This document shows positions 40,602 through 49,057 of a stretch of 64,000 nucleotides of DNA, one piece after another (position 1 is the first letter of the stretch; the number at the start of each line of letters is the position of its first letter). Below the pieces are notes generated by a model. That model was not told the DNA's origin, ran no database searches, and saw only the letters and a program-made list of their open reading frames with translations. The stretch comes from Phycisphaerales bacterium (lineage in GTDB: Bacteria > Planctomycetota > Phycisphaerae > UBA1845 > Fen-1342), in NCBI GenBank assembly GCA_022839625.1, contig JALHJL010000014.1, forward strand, positions 1 to 64,000. Reading direction: 5' to 3'. Position numbers and translations under genes: made by a program.

Positions 40602-43355
40602 ATGCTTCGAGCGCTAGTAGTCGGGTTGTTCGGTTGTCTCGCTCCGGTCGTCTCAGGCGAAATCGTGATCACCGAATGGATGTACAACGGTGCCGGAAGC
40701 GGCAGCAAGGGGGAGTTCGTCGAGTTCACGAACGTCGGGCCGGACGCGATCGACATGACCGGCTGGAGCTTCGACGACGACAGCCGGATAGCCGGGACCA
40801 TCAGCCTGAGCGCGTTCGGCGTGGTCGCGCCGGGCGAATCGGTGATTCTGACGGACGAGACCGCTGAGGATTTCGCCGCGATCTGGGGGTTAAGCGCCGT
40901 CAAGATCATCGGCGGCAACACGGCCAATCTGGGCCGCAACGATGAGATCAACCTCTACGATGCGGGCGCCAATCTGGTCGATCGCCTGACCTACGGTGAC
41001 GAGGCATTTCCCGGCACGGTGCGGACGCTGAACCGGAGCTGCAATATCCCGGCGACGGACTATGGGTACGTGGTGGTCCAGCCGAGCTGGGTCCTTGCTA
41101 CGGACGGCGATTCGTACGGTTCCAAGGTTTCCACGCGCGGCGAGGTCGGCAGCCCAGGGCGCATCGTGGGGTACGCGCGGGTGGATTTCGACCGCGACGG
41201 CGATGTGGACCTGGACGATTTCGACGTCTTCGACGGCTGCTTTGCCGGGCCGCTCGTGGCGTACGAGCCGCCGCCGCCCGGCTGTCTGCTCAGCCCCGAT
41301 GACAGTGGCTTCCTCGCCGCCGACACGGATGAAGACGGCGACGTGGACATGGCCGACTTTTCCACGTTTCAGCTTTGCTACAGCGGTGCAGACAACCCCG
41401 CCGACCCCGCCTGCGGGCAGCCGACGGAGCCGCCCGGAGAGACGGAGATCATATTGAACGGGACGTATATCACCGTCATCGGGAGCGGCGTGAATGTCGA
41501 GGGCACGCGGGCCACAATCATCGCTGGCGGCACGTATAACGTCAGCGGCTCCCTGTTCGACGGACAGCTCGTCGTCAGTGCCCCGGGCGGATTCGTGCGG
41601 CTGGTGCTGAAGGGCGTGGAGATCGCCAATTCCAGCACTGCTCCGCTCTTTGTGCTCAGCGCGGCCCAAGCCGAGATCGTTCTGGCCAGCCAGACGGCGA
41701 ACTTCCTGTATGACGCAGATACGTACGTCTACGAGGACCCGGAGCAGGACGAGCCGAATGCGTGCCTGTTCAGCAAGGACTCGCTGACGATCTCCGGCAC
41801 CGGGTCGCTGACGGTCTACGGCAACTACAACGACGCCATCGCGAGCAAGGACGAGCTCGTCATCGCGGGCGGCACGATTAACGCGATTGCTGTCGATGAC
41901 GGCATCCGCGGAAAGGACTACCTCCTGATCCAGGACGGCGACATCACCGTCACGGCCGGCGGCGATGGCTTGAAGTCCGACAACAGCGCAGACCCCGCAC
42001 TGGGATACGTGGCCGTTGAGAACGGGTTCGTTTACATCACGTCCGGGGGCGACGGCATCGCGGCCGAAACCAGTGTCTTCATCACCGCCGGCAACCTTAC
42101 GGTCACCTCGGGCGGCGGCCACGGCGCTACCTTGCCGCCGGACCTCTCGGCCAAGGGCATCAAGGGACTCGCGAGCGTGGTGATCGACGGTGGGACCTTC
42201 AACCTGGACTGCGCAGACGACGGCATCCACTCGAACGACGCGATCACGATCAACGGCGGGACGTTCATCATCGCGAGCGGCGATGACGCCGTGCACGCGG
42301 ACTTCGACCTGGAGATTCACGGCGGGACGATCGTGATTACGACGTGCTTCGAGGGCCTCGAAGGCGCTAATATCACGATCACCGACGGTCAGTTCGACCT
42401 TGTCTCGGATGACGATGCCATTACCGCCGACATCGGCGTTTTCATCAGCGGCGGGGACTTCAGTATTCTCTCCGGCGGCGGCCACAACGTCACGATTCCC
42501 TCGAGCGCGTCGGCCAAGGCGATCAAGGGGCTCGTGAGCGTCGTGATCGAGGGCGGGACGCTCGACATCGACGCCGCCGACGACGGCCTGCACTCCAACG
42601 GTTCCGTGGCGGTCAGCAGTGGGATCCTGACCATCGCCACGAACAGCAGCGTGAGCGCGAGTTACGGCGATGGCATCCACGCCGACAACATCGTGCAGAT
42701 CAGTGGTGGGACGATCACGATTACCACCTGCTACGAAGGGATCGAGGGGCGCGATATCACCATCGACGCCGGCACGATCCACATCACCTCGGCCGATGAC
42801 GGCATCAACGCGGCCGGGGGCAGCGGGCTGAACAACTACCTGCGTATCAATGGTGGCTATCTTGCCGTGTATGCCGCGGGTGACGGGCTGGACGCGAACG
42901 GGTACATCATCATGACGGGCGGCACGGTCCTGGTCCACGGTCCGATCGTCGATTACGAGAGCCCCATCGACTACGACGGCACGTTCAAGATCACCGGCGG
43001 TTTTCTGGTGGCCGCCGGGAGCGCGGGCATGGCGCAGGCGCCCAGCAACATCTCCACCCAACGGTCCGTGAAGATCACATACAGCTCGTGGAAGACAGCG
43101 GGGACGCTCGTGCACATCGAGACGACCGCGACGCCGCACGTCGACGTGCTGACTTTCGCCCCCTCGAAGCAATACCGGTCGGTGGTGTTTTCGTCTCCGG
43201 CCCTGACGCAGGGGACGTCGTTTGATCTATACCGCGGCGGCAGTTGCACTGGCGTCGTCACCGACGGGTTGTATTTGGGCGGCACGTATACTCCAGGTAC
43301 GAAGACCAATACATTTACGACGACCAACATCGTGACCAACGTGAGCGCTCCCTGA
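40602..43355 (+). CDS. lamin-tail / EF-hand / Cthe_2159-type beta-helix fusion
   Basis: 917 residues from ATG 40602 (AAGGAG upstream); the frame is open to 40314 but overlaps the previous gene. Signal peptide (VSG). A lamin-tail domain (about 20-190) parallels the preceding protein. Two EF-hand-like loops follow, DFDRDGDVDLDDFDVF and DTDEDGDVDMADFSTF. Then come about 600 residues of beta-helix with repeats such as INGGTFIIASGDDAVHAD, TTCYEGIEG and SADDGINAAGG, which I recognise as the DUF4353 / Cthe_2159 carbohydrate-binding family (calcium-bound, pectate-lyase-like fold). No PEP-CTERM. Probably secreted and bound to polysaccharide. Confidence 0.82.
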   Translation: MLRALVVGLFGCLAPVVSGEIVITEWMYNGAGSGSKGEFVEFTNVGPDAIDMTGWSFDDDSRIAGTISLSAFGVVAPGESVILTDETAEDFAAIWGLSAVKIIGGNTANLGRNDEINLYDAGANLVDRLTYGDEAFPGTVRTLNRSCNIPATDYGYVVVQPSWVLATDGDSYGSKVSTRGEVGSPGRIVGYARVDFDRDGDVDLDDFDVFDGCFAGPLVAYEPPPPGCLLSPDDSGFLAADTDEDGDVDMADFSTFQLCYSGADNPADPACGQPTEPPGETEIILNGTYITVIGSGVNVEGTRATIIAGGTYNVSGSLFDGQLVVSAPGGFVRLVLKGVEIANSSTAPLFVLSAAQAEIVLASQTANFLYDADTYVYEDPEQDEPNACLFSKDSLTISGTGSLTVYGNYNDAIASKDELVIAGGTINAIAVDDGIRGKDYLLIQDGDITVTAGGDGLKSDNSADPALGYVAVENGFVYITSGGDGIAAETSVFITAGNLTVTSGGGHGATLPPDLSAKGIKGLASVVIDGGTFNLDCADDGIHSNDAITINGGTFIIASGDDAVHADFDLEIHGGTIVITTCFEGLEGANITITDGQFDLVSDDDAITADIGVFISGGDFSILSGGGHNVTIPSSASAKAIKGLVSVVIEGGTLDIDAADDGLHSNGSVAVSSGILTIATNSSVSASYGDGIHADNIVQISGGTITITTCYEGIEGRDITIDAGTIHITSADDGINAAGGSGLNNYLRINGGYLAVYAAGDGLDANGYIIMTGGTVLVHGPIVDYESPIDYDGTFKITGGFLVAAGSAGMAQAPSNISTQRSVKITYSSWKTAGTLVHIETTATPHVDVLTFAPSKQYRSVVFSSPALTQGTSFDLYRGGSCTGVVTDGLYLGGTYTPGTKTNTFTTTNIVTNVSAP

Positions 43356-43395
43356 GGCTCGCCCGACGGCTCCGGACCATGACATGAGGTGAAAT

Positions 43396-44253
43396 ATGCG
43401 ACAGCATTTCGTATGGTTGACCGCGACTGCGATTGTGACCGCCGCTTGCGCGTGGGCCGACCCCACGGCGATTCTCACGTTGGAGTCGTCCAGGGACGGG
43501 CAGACGATTGCCGCCGGGACGACCGTGGACTGGACCATCAAGGTCGCTGTCTCGCCGGGTGACAACTTGGGCCTGGCCCTGGTTCTCTGCGACCTGGTGC
43601 AAGACCCCGCCAACGCCGCCTTGTTCGAGATTCCTCCGGGCGACGCGGGCAGCATCAGCGCGACGATGGACGATTTCAGCCGTCCGCTCGGCGTTTCGAA
43701 CCCCGGGGAGGACGGTGCGGCCACCGGCTACATCGGCGTGCAGCGCGGCGCGAGCGGCCAGAAGAACCTGATCCAGATCGGCGGCGCGCAGAATACCTTC
43801 GGTGCCGCCGGCCCGGCGGGGATCGGCCAGGACTTCAACGTGAACGGCGGCATCGGCCAGGGCAGCTTGCCGGAGGTCGTGCTGTCCGGCTCGTTCCAGG
43901 CCCCGGCGACCATGGGGACCTACACGTTTCGCCTGGAGAATCCCGCCGCGAACGTGCTGACGGAGCTGAATTCGCCGCCCGCATTCTGCCCGGTCGTTGC
44001 CGCAGCGCCCAGCGTGGCCGGAGCGTCGTTCAGCTTCACGGTCGGCTACGCGCGCGGCGATTTGAACTGCGACGGCGTCGTTGGCTTCGGCGATATCAAC
44101 CCGTTCGTGTTGTACTTGTCGAACCACGCTGCCTGGCAGGCGACGTACGCGGACTGCCCGGCGGAAGTGGGCGACATCAACGGCGACGGCGTATATCCCT
44201 CGTTCGGCGACATCAATCCGTTCGTCGCGCTGCTCAGCGGCGGCGGGCGGTAG
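43396..44253 (+). CDS. secreted dockerin-tagged protein of unknown function
   Basis: 285 residues. Signal peptide 1-21 (AWA). An Ig/cohesin-like beta region of about 190 residues (DPTAILTLESSRDGQ, TVDWTIKVAVSPGD, GTYTFRLEN) is followed by two dockerin-like repeats, GDLNCDGVVGFGDINPFV and GDINGDGVYPSFGDINPFV, close in sequence to those of the metalloprotease at 17913. GAGGTG precedes the ATG. The N-terminal part could itself be a binding module. Third gene of the secreted block after the regulators, 40 nt after the previous one. Confidence 0.8.
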   Translation: MRQHFVWLTATAIVTAACAWADPTAILTLESSRDGQTIAAGTTVDWTIKVAVSPGDNLGLALVLCDLVQDPANAALFEIPPGDAGSISATMDDFSRPLGVSNPGEDGAATGYIGVQRGASGQKNLIQIGGAQNTFGAAGPAGIGQDFNVNGGIGQGSLPEVVLSGSFQAPATMGTYTFRLENPAANVLTELNSPPAFCPVVAAAPSVAGASFSFTVGYARGDLNCDGVVGFGDINPFVLYLSNHAAWQATYADCPAEVGDINGDGVYPSFGDINPFVALLSGGGR

Positions 44254-44316
44254 CGGTGTAGGGCTGTCTCTGGTCGACGTGCTCCGCGGCTGCGAACGCG
44301 CGGCCGCATCGCGAAG

Positions 44317-44342
44317 GTAGCGGCCGACTTTCTGGTCGGCCG
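44317..44342 (+). repeat. divergent REP element, family A
   Basis: GTAG followed at once by hairpin CGGCCGAC-TTTCTG-GTCGGCCG. Compared with the copies around the RAYT at 60 kb, the stem pair is changed on both arms, keeping pairing. It lies between the convergent dockerin-protein and TolB-like genes and may also act as a terminator. Confidence 0.6.
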
Positions 44343-44407
44343 GCGGCCCCGTCGGCGTCTGCGCCGCTGCGGCCCCACGGGAGACGGGCCGCAGTTTCAG
44401 GCCCAGG

Positions 44408-45568
44408 TCAGTTTCTCACTCGCAGCTCGCCTTCCGGCGTCAGGCCGAGAAACTCGGCGATGAAGACCTGCGGCGAGTCGATGCCGTTGCGGGTCGAAGT
44501 CCACATCAGGTAGCGGCCGTCGGGCGAGAACACGGGCAGGCCGTCGAACCCGGGGTACGACGTGACACGGTGCATTTCCGAACCGTCGTCGCGGAGGATG
44601 TAGATATCGAAGTTCGCGTCCCCGCGGAAGTTCGCGTGCGTGAACACGATCCACTTGCCGGACGGGTGCCAGTAAGGACACCAGTGGAACGAATCCGCCG
44701 GAGTGATGGCCTTCTCAGCCGTGCCCTCCACGTTGTTGACGAACACCTGGAGGTTCCCGTGGCCCTCCCGATCGGAGCGGTACACCAGGCGCTTCCCGTC
44801 CGGACTGAAGAAGGGGCCGCCGTCGCGGCCGTCGTGATGCGTTATCCGACGCGGATTCCGGCCGTCCGCATCGCAGATATAGACGGTCGGCCGGCCGTCA
44901 CGCAGCGAGCAGAAGACAACGTGCTTGCCGTCCGGCGAGTACGCGCACTCAGCATCGTACGTGTCGTTGTGCGTCAATCGCCGCAGCGTTCCCGTGGCGA
45001 ACGTATACTCGTATAGCTCCATGCCGGGGTAGTACTTCCATGCGTAGCCGGGCCGGCTGTGATGCAAAGAGCCCGAGTCGCCCGCCGGCTGCGAGGCGGA
45101 GTGCGGGTGCCCGGCGTGGCCCTCGTGGGCGTGCGCCTCGGCCGACTCGTGGGCGCGGGGTCGCCGCGCCTCGAACTCGGCGGGTTGCGTGGGCGACCGC
45201 AGGTCCTCGTGGTTAGAAGCGAAGATGAGCTTCTCGCCGCTGGGATGGAAGAACGAGCACGTCGTCCCTCCCACGCCGGTGCTCACCATCTTGAGCCCGG
45301 TGCCGTCTAAGTTCATGACGTAGATCTGGTAGTCCTCCTGGCCGACCGGATACGCCTGGAAGCTGATCCGCTTCACATCCGGCGAGAAGTACGCCTCGCC
45401 CGAGCGGGCCAGGCCCATTTCCACGGAGGTCAGTTGCCGCACGTCGCGGAGCCAGCGCGACTCGTCGTGCGGCGGCGCCGCTTCCTGCGCGCGGGCGGCG
45501 GCGCTCGCTCCGCCGAGCAGGAGTCCCAGGAACAAACTCATGATGACCGATTTCACAGCTCCACGCAT
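44408..45568 (-). CDS. exported TolB-like WD40/PD40 propeller with His-rich insert
   Basis: 386 residues. Signal peptide about 1-27 (ARA). PD40-type blades (AYSPDGKHVVFCS, FFSPDGKRLVYRS, WHPSGKWIVFTH, VFSPDGRYLMWTS) give a TolB-like six-bladed propeller. An insert at about 137-172 holds a dozen histidines (AHAHEGHAGHPHS), suggesting metal binding. Likely periplasmic or surface located. GAGGT precedes the ATG. No peptidase domain follows, unlike the tricorn/prolyl-peptidase group. Confidence 0.8.
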   Translation of the reverse strand: MRGAVKSVIMSLFLGLLLGGASAAARAQEAAPPHDESRWLRDVRQLTSVEMGLARSGEAYFSPDVKRISFQAYPVGQEDYQIYVMNLDGTGLKMVSTGVGGTTCSFFHPSGEKLIFASNHEDLRSPTQPAEFEARRPRAHESAEAHAHEGHAGHPHSASQPAGDSGSLHHSRPGYAWKYYPGMELYEYTFATGTLRRLTHNDTYDAECAYSPDGKHVVFCSLRDGRPTVYICDADGRNPRRITHHDGRDGGPFFSPDGKRLVYRSDREGHGNLQVFVNNVEGTAEKAITPADSFHWCPYWHPSGKWIVFTHANFRGDANFDIYILRDDGSEMHRVTSYPGFDGLPVFSPDGRYLMWTSTRNGIDSPQVFIAEFLGLTPEGELRVRN

Positions 45569-45666
45569 CTGTTGACCTCGCTAGCCAGCAGGGGACCGCG
45601 GCCCCGCTCGATGTCGGCCCGCACAGCGCCGTCGCCGCCCGGTGCAGCGTCACGGCCAGTTGCGGC

Positions 45667-45672
45667 TATAAT
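45667..45672 (+). promoter_or_regulatory. candidate -10 of the DUF1569 gene
   Basis: Perfect TATAAT; the start site would be near 45679, about 45 nt before the GTG start. The -35 position (GCAGCG) is poor. Confidence 0.4.
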
Positions 45673-45723
45673 GCGGGCACCGGGACCGTTTGCCAAGCCC
45701 CGGGGCCGAATTGTGGAGCTAAC

Positions 45724-46179
45724 GTGGAGCGGCGTGATCTGTCATTCTCGAGCTACGACGACTTGCTCGCGGAGATTGCGCGGCTGCGGGAACGTGGCTA
45801 CGAGCAGCGCGGGCAGTGGAGCCTGGGACAGATCTGCGGTCACCTGTCGTACTACCTGCGCGGCTCCCTGGAGGGGTTCGGCTTCAAGCTGCCCTGGCTT
45901 CTGCGGAAGCTCGTTGGCCGGCCGCTGCTGCGCCGTCGGCTGAGGACGGGCCGGATTGCCGACGGCGGTCGCACGATCCCGGCCTCGGTCCCCCCGACCG
46001 GCGTGGACGAGGAGGCAGCCGCGGCCGAGGCCTGCCATTTGCTGGAACGACTCCGGGACAACCGGGAGCCGCTCCACCCGTCTCCGTTGTTCGACCGGCT
46101 AACGCCTGACGAGTGGCGGATCATGCACCTCATGCACGCCGCCCACCACCTGAGCTTCCTGGTTCCACGCGGGCCGTAG
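45724..46179 (+). CDS. DUF1569 / DinB-like protein
   Basis: 151 residues from GTG 45724 with GGAG upstream. WSLGQICGHLSYYL gives the first metal-site His of the DinB four-helix fold, and HLMHAAHHLSFL near the end supplies the last histidines; PSPLFDRLTPDEWRIMH is the usual DUF1569 segment. Such proteins are thought to be metal- and thiol-dependent transferases; the substrate is unknown. Its last 81 bases overlap the convergent permease gene. Confidence 0.8.
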   Translation: MERRDLSFSSYDDLLAEIARLRERGYEQRGQWSLGQICGHLSYYLRGSLEGFGFKLPWLLRKLVGRPLLRRRLRTGRIADGGRTIPASVPPTGVDEEAAAAEACHLLERLRDNREPLHPSPLFDRLTPDEWRIMHLMHAAHHLSFLVPRGP

Positions 46180-47616
46180 CCGCCGCGCCGCCACCGTGGC
46201 AATCACGGCGATGATGAGCTGGAAGGTCACGCCCGGCCAGGCGTTGCCCTGCTCGATGGTCACGAGGATCGTTCCCACCGGTGAAAGACCGGCCAAGGTC
46301 CAGGCGAGGCCGTAGTCCCCGTGCAAGTGTTCCGCTGCGAGCGCGGAGACTGCCGCCGCTGCCAGCGGGAGGATCTTGAGGACCAACCACGCCGCCAGGA
46401 GGGAAAGCAGCGCACTCTTTCCGCGGCTGCGCGCCACGTACATTAGTTGGAAGTCAGTCCAGAAGCACAGCATCACGGCCAGCAACAGCAGCCCGGGGAG
46501 AGCAACGCCCCCTTTGTGCAGGTGCGCTTCCAGGTCCTCCGGCAGCAGCCCGTACATGACGCCGGCCGTCATGATCGTCAGCAGCAGCGGCAGCGCCACA
46601 AAGGACACTTCCACGGGGGACCGGCGAGGCGGCGCGAAGGTCGCGGCACGGTCAACGCGTGCCCGCTCGACGGCCGCAGCCATGAGCGGAATGAGCGCGA
46701 CCAGAATGAATGTCAGCGTTGACCCAAACCACTGCCAGGTGGGGTCCGCGTCCAGCCCCATGAACCAGCCAAACGACGGGCAGTAGAACATCCCCACTAC
46801 CAGCGCCACGCCACTGACGGCCGCCGTCAGCAGGCCCAGGTTCGTGCCGAACGCCGGCCGGTCAGGGGCGCGCACCTTGCGGCGGGCAGCCGCCAACAGC
46901 ATCAGCGCGAGAACAGTCTGCAAGAGGACCGCCCAGCCCATGACGGCCGGGCTTCCGCCGGTAGGCCCGGCGCGCGTCAGCAGACTGATGAGCCAGCCGG
47001 CGCTCATGACGTTGAAAACGAGCGCCACACCCGGCACGAAAGGCACGACGAGCCATCCGCCGAAGAACCCGAACAAGACCAGCAGGAGCGTGAGGTCCAG
47101 TTTTCCGGAAGTGGTCAGGGCCGTGAGGAGCACGAGTCCCATGACGAGCGGCGTCATCGCCAGCAGGCAGAATTGGGAGAAATACCAGCCCCCTAGTGCC
47201 ACTCCGACGAAGCCGAACGATTGACCATATGCGCCGGCGAAGTAGCCGCCCAGCACCAGCCCGGCCACGTACAGCAGGAACGCCTGTGCGGCGGGACCGG
47301 TCAGGTATCCGAGCACGAGGTCGAGGCCGCTGAGCGGGGTTAGCCGGTGCGACTCCAACATGCCGGTCTGGAAGTCGCGCAAGACCGCCTTGCGGACCGC
47401 ACTTGGTGCCAACAGCAACATCAGGACGCCCTGGACAACGGTGAGGATCGACAGGCAAACCGCGCTGACCATGCCGTATTCGCTCGGCTCGGCCGCGCGG
47501 TACAGAAGCGAGGACACTCCGGTGACGAGGCCGAAGTAGGCGATGAGAATGACCGCGTTTTGTCGCCAGCCGCCGGCGAGTTGGAAGTGCGTCCGGGTGA
47601 GCGCCGTGAACAACAT
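46099..47616 (-). CDS. ABC transporter permease
   Basis: 505 residues from ATG 47616, about twelve hydrophobic segments, starting MLFTALTRTHFQLAGG. The longer open frame to 47955 runs over the ATPase gene. It begins 2 nt after the ATPase stop, which identifies it as the membrane partner. It looks like an ABC-2-type exporter; RDFQTGMLESHRLTPLSG resembles the coupling-helix region of that class. The substrate is unknown. Confidence 0.75.
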   Translation of the reverse strand: MLFTALTRTHFQLAGGWRQNAVILIAYFGLVTGVSSLLYRAAEPSEYGMVSAVCLSILTVVQGVLMLLLAPSAVRKAVLRDFQTGMLESHRLTPLSGLDLVLGYLTGPAAQAFLLYVAGLVLGGYFAGAYGQSFGFVGVALGGWYFSQFCLLAMTPLVMGLVLLTALTTSGKLDLTLLLVLFGFFGGWLVVPFVPGVALVFNVMSAGWLISLLTRAGPTGGSPAVMGWAVLLQTVLALMLLAAARRKVRAPDRPAFGTNLGLLTAAVSGVALVVGMFYCPSFGWFMGLDADPTWQWFGSTLTFILVALIPLMAAAVERARVDRAATFAPPRRSPVEVSFVALPLLLTIMTAGVMYGLLPEDLEAHLHKGGVALPGLLLLAVMLCFWTDFQLMYVARSRGKSALLSLLAAWLVLKILPLAAAAVSALAAEHLHGDYGLAWTLAGLSPVGTILVTIEQGNAWPGVTFQLIIAVIATVAARRLRPAWNQEAQVVGGVHEVHDPPLVRR

Positions 47617-47618
47617 GC

Positions 47619-48566
47619 CTAGTCCACCTGTTCGATGCCGCTCCGCAGGTACGCCTCTTCGAGGCCCGGTTCGAGCGCCCGGAACTCGGACACCGGCAGC
47701 CCGAGCGAAATCAGCCGTTGCAGCAGCGCGGTCGCGACTTCCGCGTCCCGCTCGGCCTCGAACGTTACCAACGTCCCGTCCACACGCAGGCGCGTTGCCC
47801 CGTCCAGGTGCGCCAGACGCGCGCCGGCGTCGCCAATCGCCCTTGCCAGCACTACGCGGTACAGACAGTGCTCCGGCCCGGAGCCGGCGACGATCTCGGC
47901 GACGGTCCCGCATTGCCGCAACCGCCCGCGTTCCATCATTCCGATGTGCGTGCAATAGTCCGCCAGGTCGGCGAGGATGTGCGACGAGACGATGATGGCC
48001 TTGCCCTGGTCGCGCAGGCTCGCCAGCAGCCGCCGGAATTGCACGCGCCCGGCCGGGTCCAGGCCGGCCGCCGGCTCATCCAGCAGCACGACGTGCGGAT
48101 CGCTCAGGAGAGTCCGCGCGACGGCCAGGCGCTGCTTCATGCCGCGCGACAGCGTCTGCACCTTGGCCGTGCGCTTGTCCTTCAACCAGAGCGTCTCCAG
48201 CCAGTGCTCGATGCGCTCCTCCCGCTGACCTTGGCTCAGGCCATAGCACCGCCCGATGAAGTGCAAGTGCTGTTCGACGGTGAGACCGCCGTAGAGCGCC
48301 GGAGTGTCGGGCGTCAGTCCAAGATGCCGCCCGACCTGAGTCGGTGCGTCGAAGACATCCCATCCCAGGACGCGGACACTCCCGCTGCTGATCGGCAGCA
48401 GTCCCGCCGCGGCCCGCAGCGTGGTCGTCTTGCCCGCCCCGTTCGGGCCGATCAGCCCCAGGAGGTGCCCGCCGGCCAGCTCCAGCGAGAGTCCATCTAC
48501 GGCGAGCAGCCGACCGTAGTGGACCCGCACATCTTCGAGCTTCAGCAGCGGTTCGCCCACCAGCAC
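47619..48566 (-). CDS. ABC transporter ATP-binding protein
   Basis: 315 residues. Walker A GPNGAGKTT, Q loop (TPDTPALYGGLT region), signature LSRGMKQRL, Walker B VVLLDEPAAGLD and switch His in VSSHI. A C-terminal extension of about 90 residues (LYRVVLARAIGD onwards) matches the DUF4162-like tail of ABC-2 exporters. The start appears to be GTG 48566; a second GTG two codons later is possible. Powers the permease encoded just downstream. Confidence 0.92.
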   Translation of the reverse strand: MLVGEPLLKLEDVRVHYGRLLAVDGLSLELAGGHLLGLIGPNGAGKTTTLRAAAGLLPISSGSVRVLGWDVFDAPTQVGRHLGLTPDTPALYGGLTVEQHLHFIGRCYGLSQGQREERIEHWLETLWLKDKRTAKVQTLSRGMKQRLAVARTLLSDPHVVLLDEPAAGLDPAGRVQFRRLLASLRDQGKAIIVSSHILADLADYCTHIGMMERGRLRQCGTVAEIVAGSGPEHCLYRVVLARAIGDAGARLAHLDGATRLRVDGTLVTFEAERDAEVATALLQRLISLGLPVSEFRALEPGLEEAYLRSGIEQVD

Positions 48567-48639
48567 CCTCGCTCACGCGTGTGGGGCCGTGACTGAGGCG
48601 CGAGACTGGCGCGCGATGCCGGACCGCCCCGGGAGCTCG

Positions 48640-48882
48640 CTATGCGAAGATGCGCCCGGCCGCGTCCGCCAAGAGCGCGGCCGCAGTGCCCTTCGCCTCC
48701 TGGGCCTCGGCCCCCAGCTCGAGGATCGCTCGCAGGAGCGCCCCGAAGAAGCTGGTCGAAAGGGAGATGATGCCGTCCTCGACCGTGGCCTGCAAGGTCG
48801 GGTCGCACCCCGCGGTCAGCACCAGCACACCCGCGGCAACCACCACCAGCCACCGCTCGCGGCATCTCTGCATCTCGCGCAT
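48640..48882 (-). CDS. small lipoprotein
   Basis: 80 residues from ATG 48882, with GAGGAG 6 nt upstream; the frame extends to 48915 before that site. The signal peptide ends in lipobox LTAGC, then 55 residues of predicted amphipathic helix (FFGALLRAILELGAEAQEAK). Anchored in the periplasm or outer membrane; function unknown. It lies 73 nt upstream of the ABC genes on the same strand. Confidence 0.65.
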   Translation of the reverse strand: MREMQRCRERWLVVVAAGVLVLTAGCDPTLQATVEDGIISLSTSFFGALLRAILELGAEAQEAKGTAAALLADAAGRIFA

Positions 48883-49057
48883 CTTCAACTCCTCATCGTC
48901 GCCAGTTGCTGCCACGAACCAATCCTAGCAACGTTCCGAGTGTCTGACCAGACGCCGCGCGGGACTGGCCGGGTGGGCCGCCCGCCGCGATCCGCCGCAA
49001 CACCGCAGCCGCCATGCAGGTATTTACCATGCTCCGCGGGCACGGTTGCACAGCGCG

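Noticed and set aside
40890..43172. 760-codon minus-strand frame under the lamin-tail/beta-helix gene
   Set aside because: Mirror of the repetitive Asp/Gly codons of the real gene; no signal peptide or motif.
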